A stretch of DNA of 47,901 nucleotides from an uncultured Gilliamella sp. (GTDB lineage: Bacteria > Pseudomonadota > Gammaproteobacteria > Enterobacterales > Orbaceae): the NCBI GenBank assembly GCA_945271295.1, contig CALYPG010000021.1:1-47901 (forward strand), read 5' to 3'. Below, piece after piece: positions 27,344 through 36,564 of this stretch. A program made the translations under genes and the position numbers. The notes below the pieces were generated by a model. That model saw nothing but the letters and a program-made list of their open reading frames with translations, had not been told where the DNA came from and did no database searches. How positions within the stretch are numbered: the first letter of the stretch is position 1; each line of letters starts with the position of its first letter.

Positions 27344-28000
27344 CTAAAAATCAGGTTCACAAATAAAAGTCATACTTTCTCCGGTTTTAGGATGATTAAT
27401 AGTCAATAATTGCGCATGCAATAGTAATCTTTTTGACATCGAAAAAGCTTCATGATGCGCATAAAATTTATCGCCTAAAATTGGATGACCAATTGCTTGC
27501 ATATGAACACGCAATTGATGAGAGCGGCCAGTAAATGGGAATAATTTAATTCTGGTAGTATTATCTGGATTACGTGTTAGAACTTGATATTCAGTTAATG
27601 CATGTTTGCCTTTTTCTAAATCAACCATTTGCCGAGGCCGATTAGGCCAATCACAAATTAAAGGTAATTCAATAGTACCAGTATCATGCTTAACATGTCC
27701 AAATACTACAGCTATATAATGTTTTTTAGGTATTCGTTCTCTAAATTGTTTTTTTATTTCTCGATCAGCCAATTTAGATAATGCGGCAACCATAATACCA
27801 CTTGTGGCCATATCTAAACGATGAACAGATTCAACATAATTATATTTTTGCTGTAGCCGGTAAATGATACTATCAATAAACTGAGGTTTATTACCTGACA
27901 CAGATAAGATCCCTGGTTGTTTGTTAACAACAACAATATGATCATCTTGATATAAAATAGAAAGCCAAGGATTAATGGGCGGATGATATTCCAAAAGCAT
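27344..28000 (-). CDS. rluA: 23S rRNA/tRNA pseudouridine synthase RluA
   Basis: RluA makes pseudouridine at 23S rRNA position 746 and tRNA position 32 in E. coli. The 218-residue protein matches E. coli RluA (219): PPINPWLSILYQDDHIVVVNKQPGILSV, the catalytic VHRLDMATSG (Asp), PLICDWPNRPRQ and FPFTGRSHQLRVHM. There is no N-terminal S4 domain, as expected. ATG 28000 is preferred over ATG 28036 because it gives the family length; neither has a strong ribosome site, so the start is uncertain. Confidence 0.92.
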   Translation of the reverse strand: MLLEYHPPINPWLSILYQDDHIVVVNKQPGILSVSGNKPQFIDSIIYRLQQKYNYVESVHRLDMATSGIMVAALSKLADREIKKQFRERIPKKHYIAVVFGHVKHDTGTIELPLICDWPNRPRQMVDLEKGKHALTEYQVLTRNPDNTTRIKLFPFTGRSHQLRVHMQAIGHPILGDKFYAHHEAFSMSKRLLLHAQLLTINHPKTGESMTFICEPDF

Positions 28001-28087
28001 TGATGTGTGACAATTTGTAAACGAAAATTGCCACACATTTTAACAAAACCAACAAAAAGTGCCAGTCTTATGAAAAACTTACTTACT

Positions 28088-28612
28088 CTAGATTGCCTTT
28101 TTATTAGATGAAAATAGTTGCGAAATAAGAACGGCTAAACCAACAATTAAATAGCAAGCAAAGATTATAATCATCCATTGTGACATTTCGATGGTTAAAA
28201 ATGACCACTGTTTTTCAGCGCAAGTACCATAAGCATTAAACATACCAGGAAACCATTCATTTAATGATAACCATGATGGAAATTGTACATTAATAGAACA
28301 GGTGTCACCGAGTTTTGGTTCAAATTGTAACTGGGCTTGGAAAGTAGCCAAATTAAAACCTTTGAATGCACTAAATAACCAAACTAAAATGGCTATTACT
28401 CGCAACATAATATTGTTAGGGGCAGTAAAGCCAATAACACTGGCGAAAAATATCCCCAAAAGTGCACAACGCTGATAAATGCAAAGTGTACAAGGAGCAA
28501 GGCCTAAACCATGTTGAAAATATAAGGCTATGCTTTCAAAAATAACGGTGGAAAGTAAAAGTAAAAACCAAGCGCATTTTCCTTTTGAGTAATGATTGAG
28601 TAATAATAACAT
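28088..28612 (-). CDS. dsbB: Disulfide bond formation protein DsbB
   Basis: DsbB is a four-helix inner-membrane protein that reoxidises DsbA and passes electrons to quinones. The 174-residue sequence has the quinone-side pair Cys41-Cys44 (LAPCTLCIYQRCALLG) and the periplasmic pair Cys105 and Cys131 (GDTCSI and YGTCAEKQW). Four hydrophobic segments are visible (about 15-33, 48-63, 68-88 and 143-163). It is divergent from rluC. dsbC is about 13 kb away in the same window; dsbA was not seen. Confidence 0.94.
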   Translation of the reverse strand: MLLLLNHYSKGKCAWFLLLLSTVIFESIALYFQHGLGLAPCTLCIYQRCALLGIFFASVIGFTAPNNIMLRVIAILVWLFSAFKGFNLATFQAQLQFEPKLGDTCSINVQFPSWLSLNEWFPGMFNAYGTCAEKQWSFLTIEMSQWMIIIFACYLIVGLAVLISQLFSSNKKAI

Positions 28613-28752
28613 ACTATTTTATTCTCCCGTATTCCGTTATAATCTTTATCTTTAACTATTATGAAAATGAACTATCTTTTTATTAGTAGTGTAGTTTATT
28701 TTACAATAATGTAAACGACTTTTAATTATTGATAGCGGATAACTCATCTTAT

Positions 28753-29736
28753 ATGAACCAAAACGCGCCACAAACAAAATTACAGGTTTCATTTGTTACT
28801 ATTTCTGAGGAAAATGCGACGCAACGAATCGACAACTTTTTGATTACACATCTAAAAGGTGTGCCTAAAAGTATGATTTATCGAATATTAAGAAAAGGTG
28901 AAGTGCGAGTTAATAAAAAAAGGGTTAAACCTGAGTATAAATTAAATACTGGGGATGAAATTCGAATTCCACCTATTCGAATTGCTGAAAAAGCGGCACC
29001 TGAAATCTCAAGTAAGCTCAATAAAGTTGCTGAACTTGAAACCACCATTATTTATGAAGATGATGTTATTTTAGCGATTAACAAGCCTTCAGGTATCGCT
29101 GTACATGGTGGTAGTGGCCTTAGTTTTGGTGTGATTGAAGGTTTACGAGCACTAAGACCTGAAGCAAAGTTTTTGGAATTGGTACATAGAATTGATCGAG
29201 AAACATCAGGCATTTTATTAATTGCCAAAAAACGTTCTGCACTAAAATCATTACATGAGCAACTGCGACTCAAACAAATGCAAAAAAGTTATTTGGCATT
29301 AGTGAAAGGTAATTGGCCTTCAGAGTGCAAAGTAATACAAGCACCACTGCTTAAAAATGTATTAAAAAGTGGTGAACGTGTTGTCAAAGTTGATAAAGAA
29401 GGCAAACCTTCAGAAACTCGCTTCAAAGTTGAGGAACGCTTTAATTTTGCAACACTGATTAAAGCTAGTCCAGTTACTGGTCGAACGCATCAAATTCGAG
29501 TTCATACCCAATATGCTAATCACCCGATTGCCTTTGATGATCGTTATGGGGATAGTCAATTTGATGCCTTGTTAATGAAAACTAAACTTAATCGACTGTT
29601 TTTACATGCTGCCAAGGTAAAATTTATTCATCCTAAAACTATGCAAGAGATGCAATTAGTTGCACCGTTGGATAAAATTTTACAAGCTTGTTTAACCGAA
29701 ATTAGAAATCATAAATATCAACAGATAGACTTTTAA
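28753..29736 (+). CDS. rluC: 23S rRNA pseudouridine synthase RluC
   Basis: RluC modifies 23S rRNA positions 955, 2504 and 2580 in E. coli. The 327-residue protein has an N-terminal S4 RNA-binding domain (QRIDNFLITHLKGVPKSMIYRILRKGEVRVNKKRVKPEYKL as its core, about residues 18-60). The synthase domain follows, with NKPSGIAVHGGSGLSFGVIEGLR, the catalytic VHRIDRETSGILL (Asp) and SPVTGRTHQIRVHTQYANHPIAFDDRYGD. The start is set at ATG 28753; a TTG at 28729 would add eight unconserved residues. In E. coli the divergent neighbour is rne, here dsbB. Confidence 0.95.
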   Translation: MNQNAPQTKLQVSFVTISEENATQRIDNFLITHLKGVPKSMIYRILRKGEVRVNKKRVKPEYKLNTGDEIRIPPIRIAEKAAPEISSKLNKVAELETTIIYEDDVILAINKPSGIAVHGGSGLSFGVIEGLRALRPEAKFLELVHRIDRETSGILLIAKKRSALKSLHEQLRLKQMQKSYLALVKGNWPSECKVIQAPLLKNVLKSGERVVKVDKEGKPSETRFKVEERFNFATLIKASPVTGRTHQIRVHTQYANHPIAFDDRYGDSQFDALLMKTKLNRLFLHAAKVKFIHPKTMQEMQLVAPLDKILQACLTEIRNHKYQQIDF

Positions 29737-29757
29737 ATAAAAAGGTAGTCAGCACAA

Positions 29758-30420
29758 ATGAAAGATCTTAATTTATACTTAATTAGACATGGACAAACGG
29801 AATGGAACATTAAAGATCAGATGCAAGGGTCACAAAACTCACCATTAACAGAAGAAGGAATTTTAGGTGCTAAAATAACAGGGAAACACTTAAAGAATAT
29901 TCCATTTATGCAAGCATATTCAAGTACTCAACAGCGAGCCATGGAAACTCGAGATTATATTGTACAAGAACATAATATGGCAATTCCTACTTTGGAATTG
30001 GCTGATTTGTGTGAAATGGATTTTGGTATTTGGGAAGGTAAACCCGTGCCATTACTTAAAAAAGAATTCCCCGAATTTACTTATTATTTAACTGATCCTG
30101 CTAAGTTTGATGCTTCAGTAAATAAAGGTGAAAACTACTTAGATGTACTTACTCGTATGAAGCGAGGTTTAAATACGATTATTCAAAATGCTCCGCAAGA
30201 TAATGGTAATATTTTAGTGGTTTCTCATGGCACGGTTTTACGGTTATTACTTTGTGTATTAAATGGGGGGGATTGGCGTTTTCATCGAGAAGAAGACTAT
30301 TTTCCGCGGATGCTAAACACCAGTATTAGTGTTGTTAACTATCAACAAACTAATGATCAGTCAGACGGAAAATTCACGGTTAAGTTCTACAATAGTGTGG
30401 ATCACTTGACTAACAAATAA
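29758..30420 (+). CDS. Histidine phosphatase family protein (phosphoglycerate-mutase-like)
   Basis: This is a 220-residue branch-2-independent histidine phosphatase fold. The N-terminal LYLIRHGQTEWN carries the phospho-accepting His11. SSTQQRAMETRDYI, LCEMDFGIWEGKP and ILVVSHGTVLRLLL (second catalytic histidine) complete the family pattern. Relatives include GpmB, CobC and small-molecule phosphatases, and the substrate cannot be read from the sequence. It starts 21 bp after rluC and is probably co-transcribed with it. A large bidirectional hairpin follows. Confidence 0.82.
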   Translation: MKDLNLYLIRHGQTEWNIKDQMQGSQNSPLTEEGILGAKITGKHLKNIPFMQAYSSTQQRAMETRDYIVQEHNMAIPTLELADLCEMDFGIWEGKPVPLLKKEFPEFTYYLTDPAKFDASVNKGENYLDVLTRMKRGLNTIIQNAPQDNGNILVVSHGTVLRLLLCVLNGGDWRFHREEDYFPRMLNTSISVVNYQQTNDQSDGKFTVKFYNSVDHLTNK

Positions 30421-30443
30421 TAAAGCCACTATCTATAATTATC

Positions 30444-30477
30444 TTTTCGGTAAGTGCAAATTTGCACCAACCGAAAA
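30444..30477 (+). terminator. Bidirectional terminator between the histidine phosphatase gene and bepA
   Basis: TTTTCGGT (30444-30451) pairs with ACCGAAAA (30470-30477). Inside, after a small internal loop, GTGCAAA (30454-30460) pairs with TTTGCAC (30461-30467). T-rich sequence follows on the + strand. It fills the 77-bp gap between two convergent genes. Confidence 0.8.
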
Positions 30478-30497
30478 AATTTTATTTAACCTGATAA

Positions 30498-31949
30498 TTA
30501 TCGTTTATATGCTGCATAGCGCTTTTGTAATTGCTGCAACTGTTTTATTCTTGCATCAATTCTTGATACCATTGTTTGGTTGCCTCGCGTTTGATTTTTC
30601 GCATTTTGCAGTAATTGAATTGATTGTTGAAACTGACCTTGTAATGCAATCAACTCAGCACGAGCAGTCATTTCTTGGGCTCTGGAATGTACCCCACCAT
30701 ATGCAGTGATGAGTAATTCCCAGCCATTTGTGTCATCATTATTACTATAGGTGTATCGGTGCAATAAACTAATCGCTTGTTGATAATTTTTATTCTTCAC
30801 ATAAGCATTAGCTAAATTTAATTGCAATGCTGAGCTATTAGGTGTCTTTTTCAAAGCCGTTTGTAAACGATTAATTGCTATGCTGTTATTATTCATTTCT
30901 AAATCAATATCAGTCATTAAATCAATGTACCAAATATTATCCGGATCACTATCCAATAAAGGTTGTAGTTGCTGTTTAGCTTTTTGGTAATTGCCATTAC
31001 GATAGTCAATTAATGCAAGACAGTAAACAAGAGCAATTTTAGATTGTTCATTATTAAGTTTCTTATACTCTTCAATTAACAAATGGGCAGTGTTTTTATT
31101 TTTACCTAGAAAAATTGCTAATCGTGCCTTAGCTAAATAATAATTGAGAGATGGAATGACATTTTTTTTGCTATATTGCAACGAACGATTGCGAATATCA
31201 GTTAAGCGACTATTTGGTAAAGGGTGGGTAAGTAAAATTTCCGGTTGTTCACTTGAAAAACGCGTTTGGTCGGCTAACTTTTGTAAAAATTCGGAGAAAG
31301 CATAAGGATTAAATCCTGCTTTTGCTAGTGTTCGTAAACCAACACGATCGGCTTCTTGTTCATTACTTTGAGTGAAGCTAATCATACTTTGTGTTGAACC
31401 AGCCATAGTACTTGTAATGGCGGCCATTCCTGCTTCGGGATTTGCCAATGTTAATAAAAGTGAGCCTAATGTCGCTCCCCAAACATAAGGGCTATTACGA
31501 TTTTGAGCTTCCATTCTTCTAGCTAAATGGCGTTGAGTAACGTGGCCAATTTCGTGTGCCATAACCGAAGCTAATTGGCTTTCATTATCCGTGTCTAAAA
31601 TAAGTTTAGAGTGAATAACAACATTACCACCAAAAAAAGCAAACGCATTAAGTATATCACTTTGCATGATGTAAAAATGAAAAGGTGTTTTTACCGATTC
31701 GGATTTTGAGACTAATTTTTTACCTAAATCATTTATATATTGATTTAATACTGGATCATTAATGATAGGTGCATCGGCTCGTAGCATTCGCATATAATAA
31801 TCACCCATTTCCATCTCTTGCCCAATGCTTAATGTTGAAGCTGCAGCTGTTCCAATATCTGGAAGGGTAATATTATCAGCGTAAACTATAAAAGAATTTT
31901 GCAATAGTAATAAGGTTGAGATTACAAGAGCGACTGCTTTTTTTAACAT
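30498..31949 (-). CDS. bepA: Outer-membrane beta-barrel assembly-enhancing protease BepA
   Basis: BepA is a periplasmic M48 zinc metallopeptidase with C-terminal TPR repeats that promotes LptD maturation and degrades misassembled barrels. The 483-residue protein has a signal peptide (about residues 1-24, ending VYA). The zinc motif is MAHEIGHVTQRHLARRM (HExxH at about 132-136), and the third ligand region is SNEQEADRVGLRTLAKAG. TPR-like repeats cover about 280-470. ATG 31949 is chosen over a TTG four codons upstream, since MLKKAVALVIS is a normal signal start. Confidence 0.94.
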   Translation of the reverse strand: MLKKAVALVISTLLLLQNSFIVYADNITLPDIGTAAASTLSIGQEMEMGDYYMRMLRADAPIINDPVLNQYINDLGKKLVSKSESVKTPFHFYIMQSDILNAFAFFGGNVVIHSKLILDTDNESQLASVMAHEIGHVTQRHLARRMEAQNRNSPYVWGATLGSLLLTLANPEAGMAAITSTMAGSTQSMISFTQSNEQEADRVGLRTLAKAGFNPYAFSEFLQKLADQTRFSSEQPEILLTHPLPNSRLTDIRNRSLQYSKKNVIPSLNYYLAKARLAIFLGKNKNTAHLLIEEYKKLNNEQSKIALVYCLALIDYRNGNYQKAKQQLQPLLDSDPDNIWYIDLMTDIDLEMNNNSIAINRLQTALKKTPNSSALQLNLANAYVKNKNYQQAISLLHRYTYSNNDDTNGWELLITAYGGVHSRAQEMTARAELIALQGQFQQSIQLLQNAKNQTRGNQTMVSRIDARIKQLQQLQKRYAAYKR

Positions 31950-32118
31950 TATTTCATCCAATTGAGATAAAATTCAGGTATCATTATTCTAGCCTAAAAA
32001 TGACACAATATCACTTTGAATTTATAATCAAATTATCAAAATTAAATGTTAAGAAAAAGCCATCTTTATATTTTATAATAATAAATTTGAGTTAGTTGCA
32101 ATAATTTACCGAAATGTG

Positions 32119-32706
32119 TTATTCAAATACAGCGATTTTGATTTTTTCAATATCGACATTTTCAATATATTTAACGATATTTGGATAAACATTATAGTGA
32201 TGACCAAATTCAGGTGTCATTAACTCATTTATGGCTTGTTCTTTAGTCCAATTTTGAAAAACTAAACGATACAATGCAATAGTTACGCCTGTACGATCGC
32301 TACCGTGCCAGCAATGAATCAATACTGGTTTGGGTGATTTATCAATAGTTTTAAGGATTTCAATCATTTTTTCGTCTGTGATTTTTCCTGCTCGCAATTT
32401 AATCCAGACTTCTGAAATTCCCGTATCTTTAATTTCATCTTGGTCACTGTGCCATAATCGCAAATTAACAACAGTTTTAAATCCTAACTTATCCAGATAT
32501 TGCATCTGTTTGAGTGAAGGCTGCTCAGATCTATATACATCACTTGAAATTTTATGGAAATTATCGGGTAACATATTATCCACATTTGGATTAATTTGTG
32601 ATTGACAACTACTTATCAGGAGTAACATACACAACAATAAAAAGCTAGCAATTGTAGCTACTTTATCATAGTGATAAGGCTTCAATTGTTGTGTAGTGTG
32701 TTGCAC
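32119..32706 (-). CDS. Lipoprotein tyrosine/dual-specificity phosphatase family protein
   Basis: This 195-residue protein carries the cysteine-phosphatase signature HCWHGSDRTG (Cys132, Arg138), the CX5R loop with the DRTG variant of dual-specificity and phosphoinositide-type phosphatases. Upstream, VYRSEQPSLKQMQYLDKLGFKTVVNLR (about 57-83) is the usual N-terminal half of this bacterial DSP family. A hydrophobic stretch ending LLISSCQ places a lipobox at Cys34, so it is probably a membrane-anchored, extracytoplasmic enzyme. The start is GTG 32706, with GGTGA about 9 nt upstream. It begins 27 bp after proS on the same strand. The substrate is unknown. Confidence 0.78.
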   Translation of the reverse strand: MQHTTQQLKPYHYDKVATIASFLLLCMLLLISSCQSQINPNVDNMLPDNFHKISSDVYRSEQPSLKQMQYLDKLGFKTVVNLRLWHSDQDEIKDTGISEVWIKLRAGKITDEKMIEILKTIDKSPKPVLIHCWHGSDRTGVTIALYRLVFQNWTKEQAINELMTPEFGHHYNVYPNIVKYIENVDIEKIKIAVFE

Positions 32707-32733
32707 TAGTATTAATCACCAAAATCTAAGTAT

Positions 32734-34455
32734 TTATTTAATATTACAGCGATTTTTAATGAATTCAATAATATTATCGGCTTTAACCATTTCTTTATCT
32801 CCACCAGCACGATGTTTATATTCAACTTCACCATTATCCAGATTACGTTCACCAATGACAATTGTATGTGGAATACCAATAAGTTCAGCATCAGCGAACA
32901 TTACACCTGGGCGTTCTTTGCGATCATCAAATAACACCTCAATTCCTGCCGCTTGTAAATCAATGTAGAGTTTTTCTGCTGTAGCTTGTACTTTTTGGGA
33001 TTTATGCATGTTCATTGGAATAATCACTACACTAAATGGTGCAATAGCTTCCGGCCAAACAATACCACGTTCGTCATGACATTGTTCAATTGCCGCTGCC
33101 ACAATTCGGCTTACGCCAATACCGTAGCATCCCATAATCATTACATGATTTTGTCCATCTTCACCTTGAACTGTTGCTTTCATTGCTTCAGAGTATTTGG
33201 TTCCAAGTTGGAAAATATGGCCAACTTCAATACCCCGTTTGATTTGTAAAGTCCCTTTGCCATCAGGACTAATATCGCCTTCAACTACATTACGAATATC
33301 TTCAACGCGTGGTAAGGTTACATCTCGTTGCCAATTGATATTGAAATAATGTTTGTGATCGATATTCGCACCGGCACTAAAGTCGCTCATTACAGCCACA
33401 TCACGATCAATAATAATTGGCATATCTAAATTAACTGGGCCTAACGATCCTGGTCCAGCATTCACTAGCGATCGAATCTCTTCTTCAGTAGCAAATTCAA
33501 GTGGTGAAGCGACAATATCAATTTTTTCGGCTTTGATTTCGTTCAAAGTATGATCGCCACGCACTAATAAAGCAACCAATTGATGACCACTTTCTTTGCT
33601 AGCTTTGACCATTAACGTTTTAACTGTTTTTTCAATTGGTAAATTGAATTGTTCCACTAATTCATCAATGGTTTTAGCATTTGGTGTATTAACTAACTCC
33701 ATTTCTTTAGTCGGTGCTAAACGTTTTTGCGTTGGCGCTAATGCTTGTGCCATTTCGATATTGGCGGCATAGTCAGATTCAGTTGAAAAGACAATATCAT
33801 CTTCACCACTCTCAGCCAATACTTGGAACTCATGTGACCAATTGCCACCGATCGAACCTGTATCAGCGCGAACAGCCCTAAAATTTAAGCCAGCACGCGT
33901 AAAAATCGCACTATAGGCCTTATACATGTCATCATAGGTTTGTTGTAATGATGCTTGCGAGGTATGAAATGAATAAGCATCTTTCATAATAAATTCACGC
34001 GATCGCATGACACCAAAACGCGGACGGACTTCATCACGGAATTTAGTTTGAATTTGATAGATATTAAGTGGTAATTGTTTATAAGAACTGACTTCGTTAC
34101 GAAGTAGATCGGTGATCACTTCTTCATGGGTTGGACCTAAGACAAAATCACGATCGCCACGATCTTTAATACGTAATAGCTCTGGACCATATTGTTCCCA
34201 ACGACCGCTTTCTTGCCAAATGTCAGCGGGTTGAACAACAGGCATTAATATTTCAATAGCTCCAGCTTTGTTCATTTCTTGGCGAACAATATTTTCAACT
34301 TTTTTTAGTACCCGATAACCAGTGGGAAGCCAAGTATATAAACCCGCTGCGACTTTGCGGATCATTCCCGCACGTAACATTAATTGGTGACTGATCACCT
34401 CAGCATCAGCTGGGGTTTCTTTTAAAGTAGAAAGAAGATATTTACTGGTTCGCAT
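32734..34455 (-). CDS. proS: Prolyl-tRNA synthetase
   Basis: ProS charges tRNA-Pro. The 573-residue protein is the bacterial type with an internal editing (INS) domain, E. coli length 572. Visible are [41 protein letters not shown] in two blocks at the N-terminus (motif 1 region), [25 protein letters not shown] (motif 2), the INS domain at about 225-405 ([22 protein letters not shown]), [17 protein letters not shown] (motif 3) and the anticodon-binding domain with [21 protein letters not shown]. It is followed by the lipoprotein phosphatase gene. YbaK, which clears Cys-tRNA-Pro made by this enzyme, is about 13 kb away. Confidence 0.97.
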   Translation of the reverse strand: MRTSKYLLSTLKETPADAEVISHQLMLRAGMIRKVAAGLYTWLPTGYRVLKKVENIVRQEMNKAGAIEILMPVVQPADIWQESGRWEQYGPELLRIKDRGDRDFVLGPTHEEVITDLLRNEVSSYKQLPLNIYQIQTKFRDEVRPRFGVMRSREFIMKDAYSFHTSQASLQQTYDDMYKAYSAIFTRAGLNFRAVRADTGSIGGNWSHEFQVLAESGEDDIVFSTESDYAANIEMAQALAPTQKRLAPTKEMELVNTPNAKTIDELVEQFNLPIEKTVKTLMVKASKESGHQLVALLVRGDHTLNEIKAEKIDIVASPLEFATEEEIRSLVNAGPGSLGPVNLDMPIIIDRDVAVMSDFSAGANIDHKHYFNINWQRDVTLPRVEDIRNVVEGDISPDGKGTLQIKRGIEVGHIFQLGTKYSEAMKATVQGEDGQNHVMIMGCYGIGVSRIVAAAIEQCHDERGIVWPEAIAPFSVVIIPMNMHKSQKVQATAEKLYIDLQAAGIEVLFDDRKERPGVMFADAELIGIPHTIVIGERNLDNGEVEYKHRAGGDKEMVKADNIIEFIKNRCNIK

Positions 34456-34616
34456 GAATTTATCCCGAAAAAATATTAAACTTACTTATATAATACAAAA
34501 TGCTGATTAGTTTAGCAGTACCTAACGCAACACTAAAGCAATTTTATTGGTAATTGTTGTGATCTTTAAAGATTAATTGTAAATTGGCTAATAAAAAAAA
34601 GGAATATCAAACAAAT

Positions 34617-35006
34617 ATGAAAAAACTAAAGTCTCATCATCTGGTGTGTATTATCGTTACGCTGATGTTACTGTATTATCCAATTAAAATCGCCAAATAT
34701 TATTTAATGGATCTCAGTTATGATGAGATTTTAGATATTGGTTGGCGAACTGATGGCTGTAATAAAAATGACTATCCGAATTATAAGGATAAAGAGTGTC
34801 CTTGTGGTGGAGGGTTGCTAGATCCCAGTGAAAGTACGATTAATAAAGACGGATTAATGTATATAGGTGATAAACTTATAGGTAAGGTAACGTTGAAAGA
34901 AAAACCAAGTTTTTTTTCAATGGGTGAGATTTTGACTGGTGGCGAATTAGAAATTCAGGATTTGGACACTGGGATTATCTGTTATTATGATTCGGTTCTG
35001 GATTAA
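34617..35006 (+). CDS. Small membrane-anchored or secreted protein of unknown function
   Basis: I do not recognise this gene. The 129-residue product has a short basic N-terminus (MKKLKSHH) and one hydrophobic segment (LVCIIVTLMLLYYPIKIA, about 9-26). A polar region with three clustered cysteines follows (DGCNKNDYPNYKDKECPCGGG), then a small beta-rich tail (GLMYIGDKLIGKVTLKEKPSF, GGELEIQDLDTGIICYY). It looks like a single-span or signal-anchored protein with an extracytoplasmic domain. An AAAGGA lies 13 nt before ATG 34617; TTG 34584 is an alternative. It is isolated between proS (divergent) and sdaA, and may be lineage-specific. Confidence 0.6.
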   Translation: MKKLKSHHLVCIIVTLMLLYYPIKIAKYYLMDLSYDEILDIGWRTDGCNKNDYPNYKDKECPCGGGLLDPSESTINKDGLMYIGDKLIGKVTLKEKPSFFSMGEILTGGELEIQDLDTGIICYYDSVLD

Positions 35007-35118
35007 CCTATATTCAAAGCTTGATTCTGCCTGGGTAGCACCATAATATACCCGCCGTTATTCATATAATTTTGTTCATTATCATACAAAATAAAATACA
35101 TAAGTTTAAAGGGAAAAT

Positions 35119-36477
35119 ATGGGTTCGGTTTTTGACATATTTAAAATAGGTATTGGTCCTTCAAGTTCGCATACTGTTGGTCCAATGAAAGCAGGTAAGG
35201 CGTTTATTGATCAACTTATTGATGATGGTTATATGCAGTCAGTAACTAAAATTATTGCGGATATTTATGGTTCGTTATCACTTACAGGTAAAGGACATCA
35301 TACCGATCTTGCAATTATTATGGGGCTTACAGGCGAAAAACCAGATACAGTTAATATTGATCAGATTCCTGTAGTGATTGAAAATATGAATCGTAGTCAC
35401 CATTTATCTATCTACAATGGCCGTTATACTGTTGATTTTGAACCAGATAGCATTGTTTTTCATTCTTCATTTTTGCCTTTACATGAAAATGGTATGACAT
35501 TAACAGCTTATCAAGGTGAGAAAGTGCTTTTTAGCAAAACATATTATTCGGTAGGCGGGGGTAAAATTGTTGATGAAGCTTTGTTTGGGCAACAAGAGCA
35601 ACATTTAGATAAATTACCATTTCCTTTTGTTTCTGCTGAACAATTACTTCATTATTGTAATGATAATTCGTTGTCTATTTCCAGCATAATGTTAAAAAAT
35701 GAATTACAACTGCATAGTCATGATGAGATCATAAGTTATTTTTCCACAGTCGGGCAAACGATGTTAGATTGTATTAAACGCGGCATGTTAACTGAAGGGT
35801 TATTGCCAGGAGCGCTCAAAGTACCTCGTCGAGCTAATGCACTTTATCGACAGTTATCAACTAGTAAAAATAATAATGATCCTATGATTATTATCGATTG
35901 GATCAACATGTTTGCATTTGCAGTCAGTGAAGAAAATGCGGCAGGTGGACGTGTTGTTACGGCTCCCACTAATGGCGCTTGTGGTATTATTCCTGCTGTA
36001 CTTGCTTATTATGACAAATTTATCGATCCTGTTACTCCTGAAATTTATATCCAATTCTTTTTAACCTGCGGAGCAATTGGCTTGTTATATCAAAATAATG
36101 CCTCGATTTCGGGTGCTGAAGTTGGTTGTCAAGGAGAAGTTGGTGTTGCTTGCTCTATGGCCGCGGCAGGTTTAGCCGAGTTACTTGGTGGTAGCCCTGA
36201 GCAAGTTTGTATGGCGGCTGAGATTGCGATGGAACACAATTTAGGTTTGACTTGCGATCCGGTTGATGGTCAAGTACAAGTTCCTTGTATTGAACGAAAT
36301 GCGATAGCAGCAGTAAAGGCCATTAACGCAACACGTATGGCACTAAGGCGAACAAGCGCGGCTATTGTTTCACTTGATAAAGTTATTGAGACTATGTACG
36401 AAACAGGTAAAGACATGAATGCGAAATATCGTGAAACTTCTCGTGGAGGATTAGCCATTACCGTACATTGTAGTTAA
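35119..36477 (+). CDS. sdaA: L-serine dehydratase (L-serine deaminase)
   Basis: SdaA deaminates L-serine to pyruvate with an oxygen-labile iron-sulfur cluster. The 452-residue single-chain enzyme follows the E. coli protein (454) throughout: [111 protein letters not shown] and [21 protein letters not shown], with the cluster cysteines in the last blocks. AAAGGGAA precedes ATG 35119. serA, the biosynthetic counterpart, is in the same window. Confidence 0.97.
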   Translation: MGSVFDIFKIGIGPSSSHTVGPMKAGKAFIDQLIDDGYMQSVTKIIADIYGSLSLTGKGHHTDLAIIMGLTGEKPDTVNIDQIPVVIENMNRSHHLSIYNGRYTVDFEPDSIVFHSSFLPLHENGMTLTAYQGEKVLFSKTYYSVGGGKIVDEALFGQQEQHLDKLPFPFVSAEQLLHYCNDNSLSISSIMLKNELQLHSHDEIISYFSTVGQTMLDCIKRGMLTEGLLPGALKVPRRANALYRQLSTSKNNNDPMIIIDWINMFAFAVSEENAAGGRVVTAPTNGACGIIPAVLAYYDKFIDPVTPEIYIQFFLTCGAIGLLYQNNASISGAEVGCQGEVGVACSMAAAGLAELLGGSPEQVCMAAEIAMEHNLGLTCDPVDGQVQVPCIERNAIAAVKAINATRMALRRTSAAIVSLDKVIETMYETGKDMNAKYRETSRGGLAITVHCS

Positions 36478-36564
36478 TATTGGGTAAATATAATATTATA
36501 ACTATTGGTCTAGCTTGCGACTTTAAGCCACATAATTTAACTTATTAATAAAATAGTCAATCAT

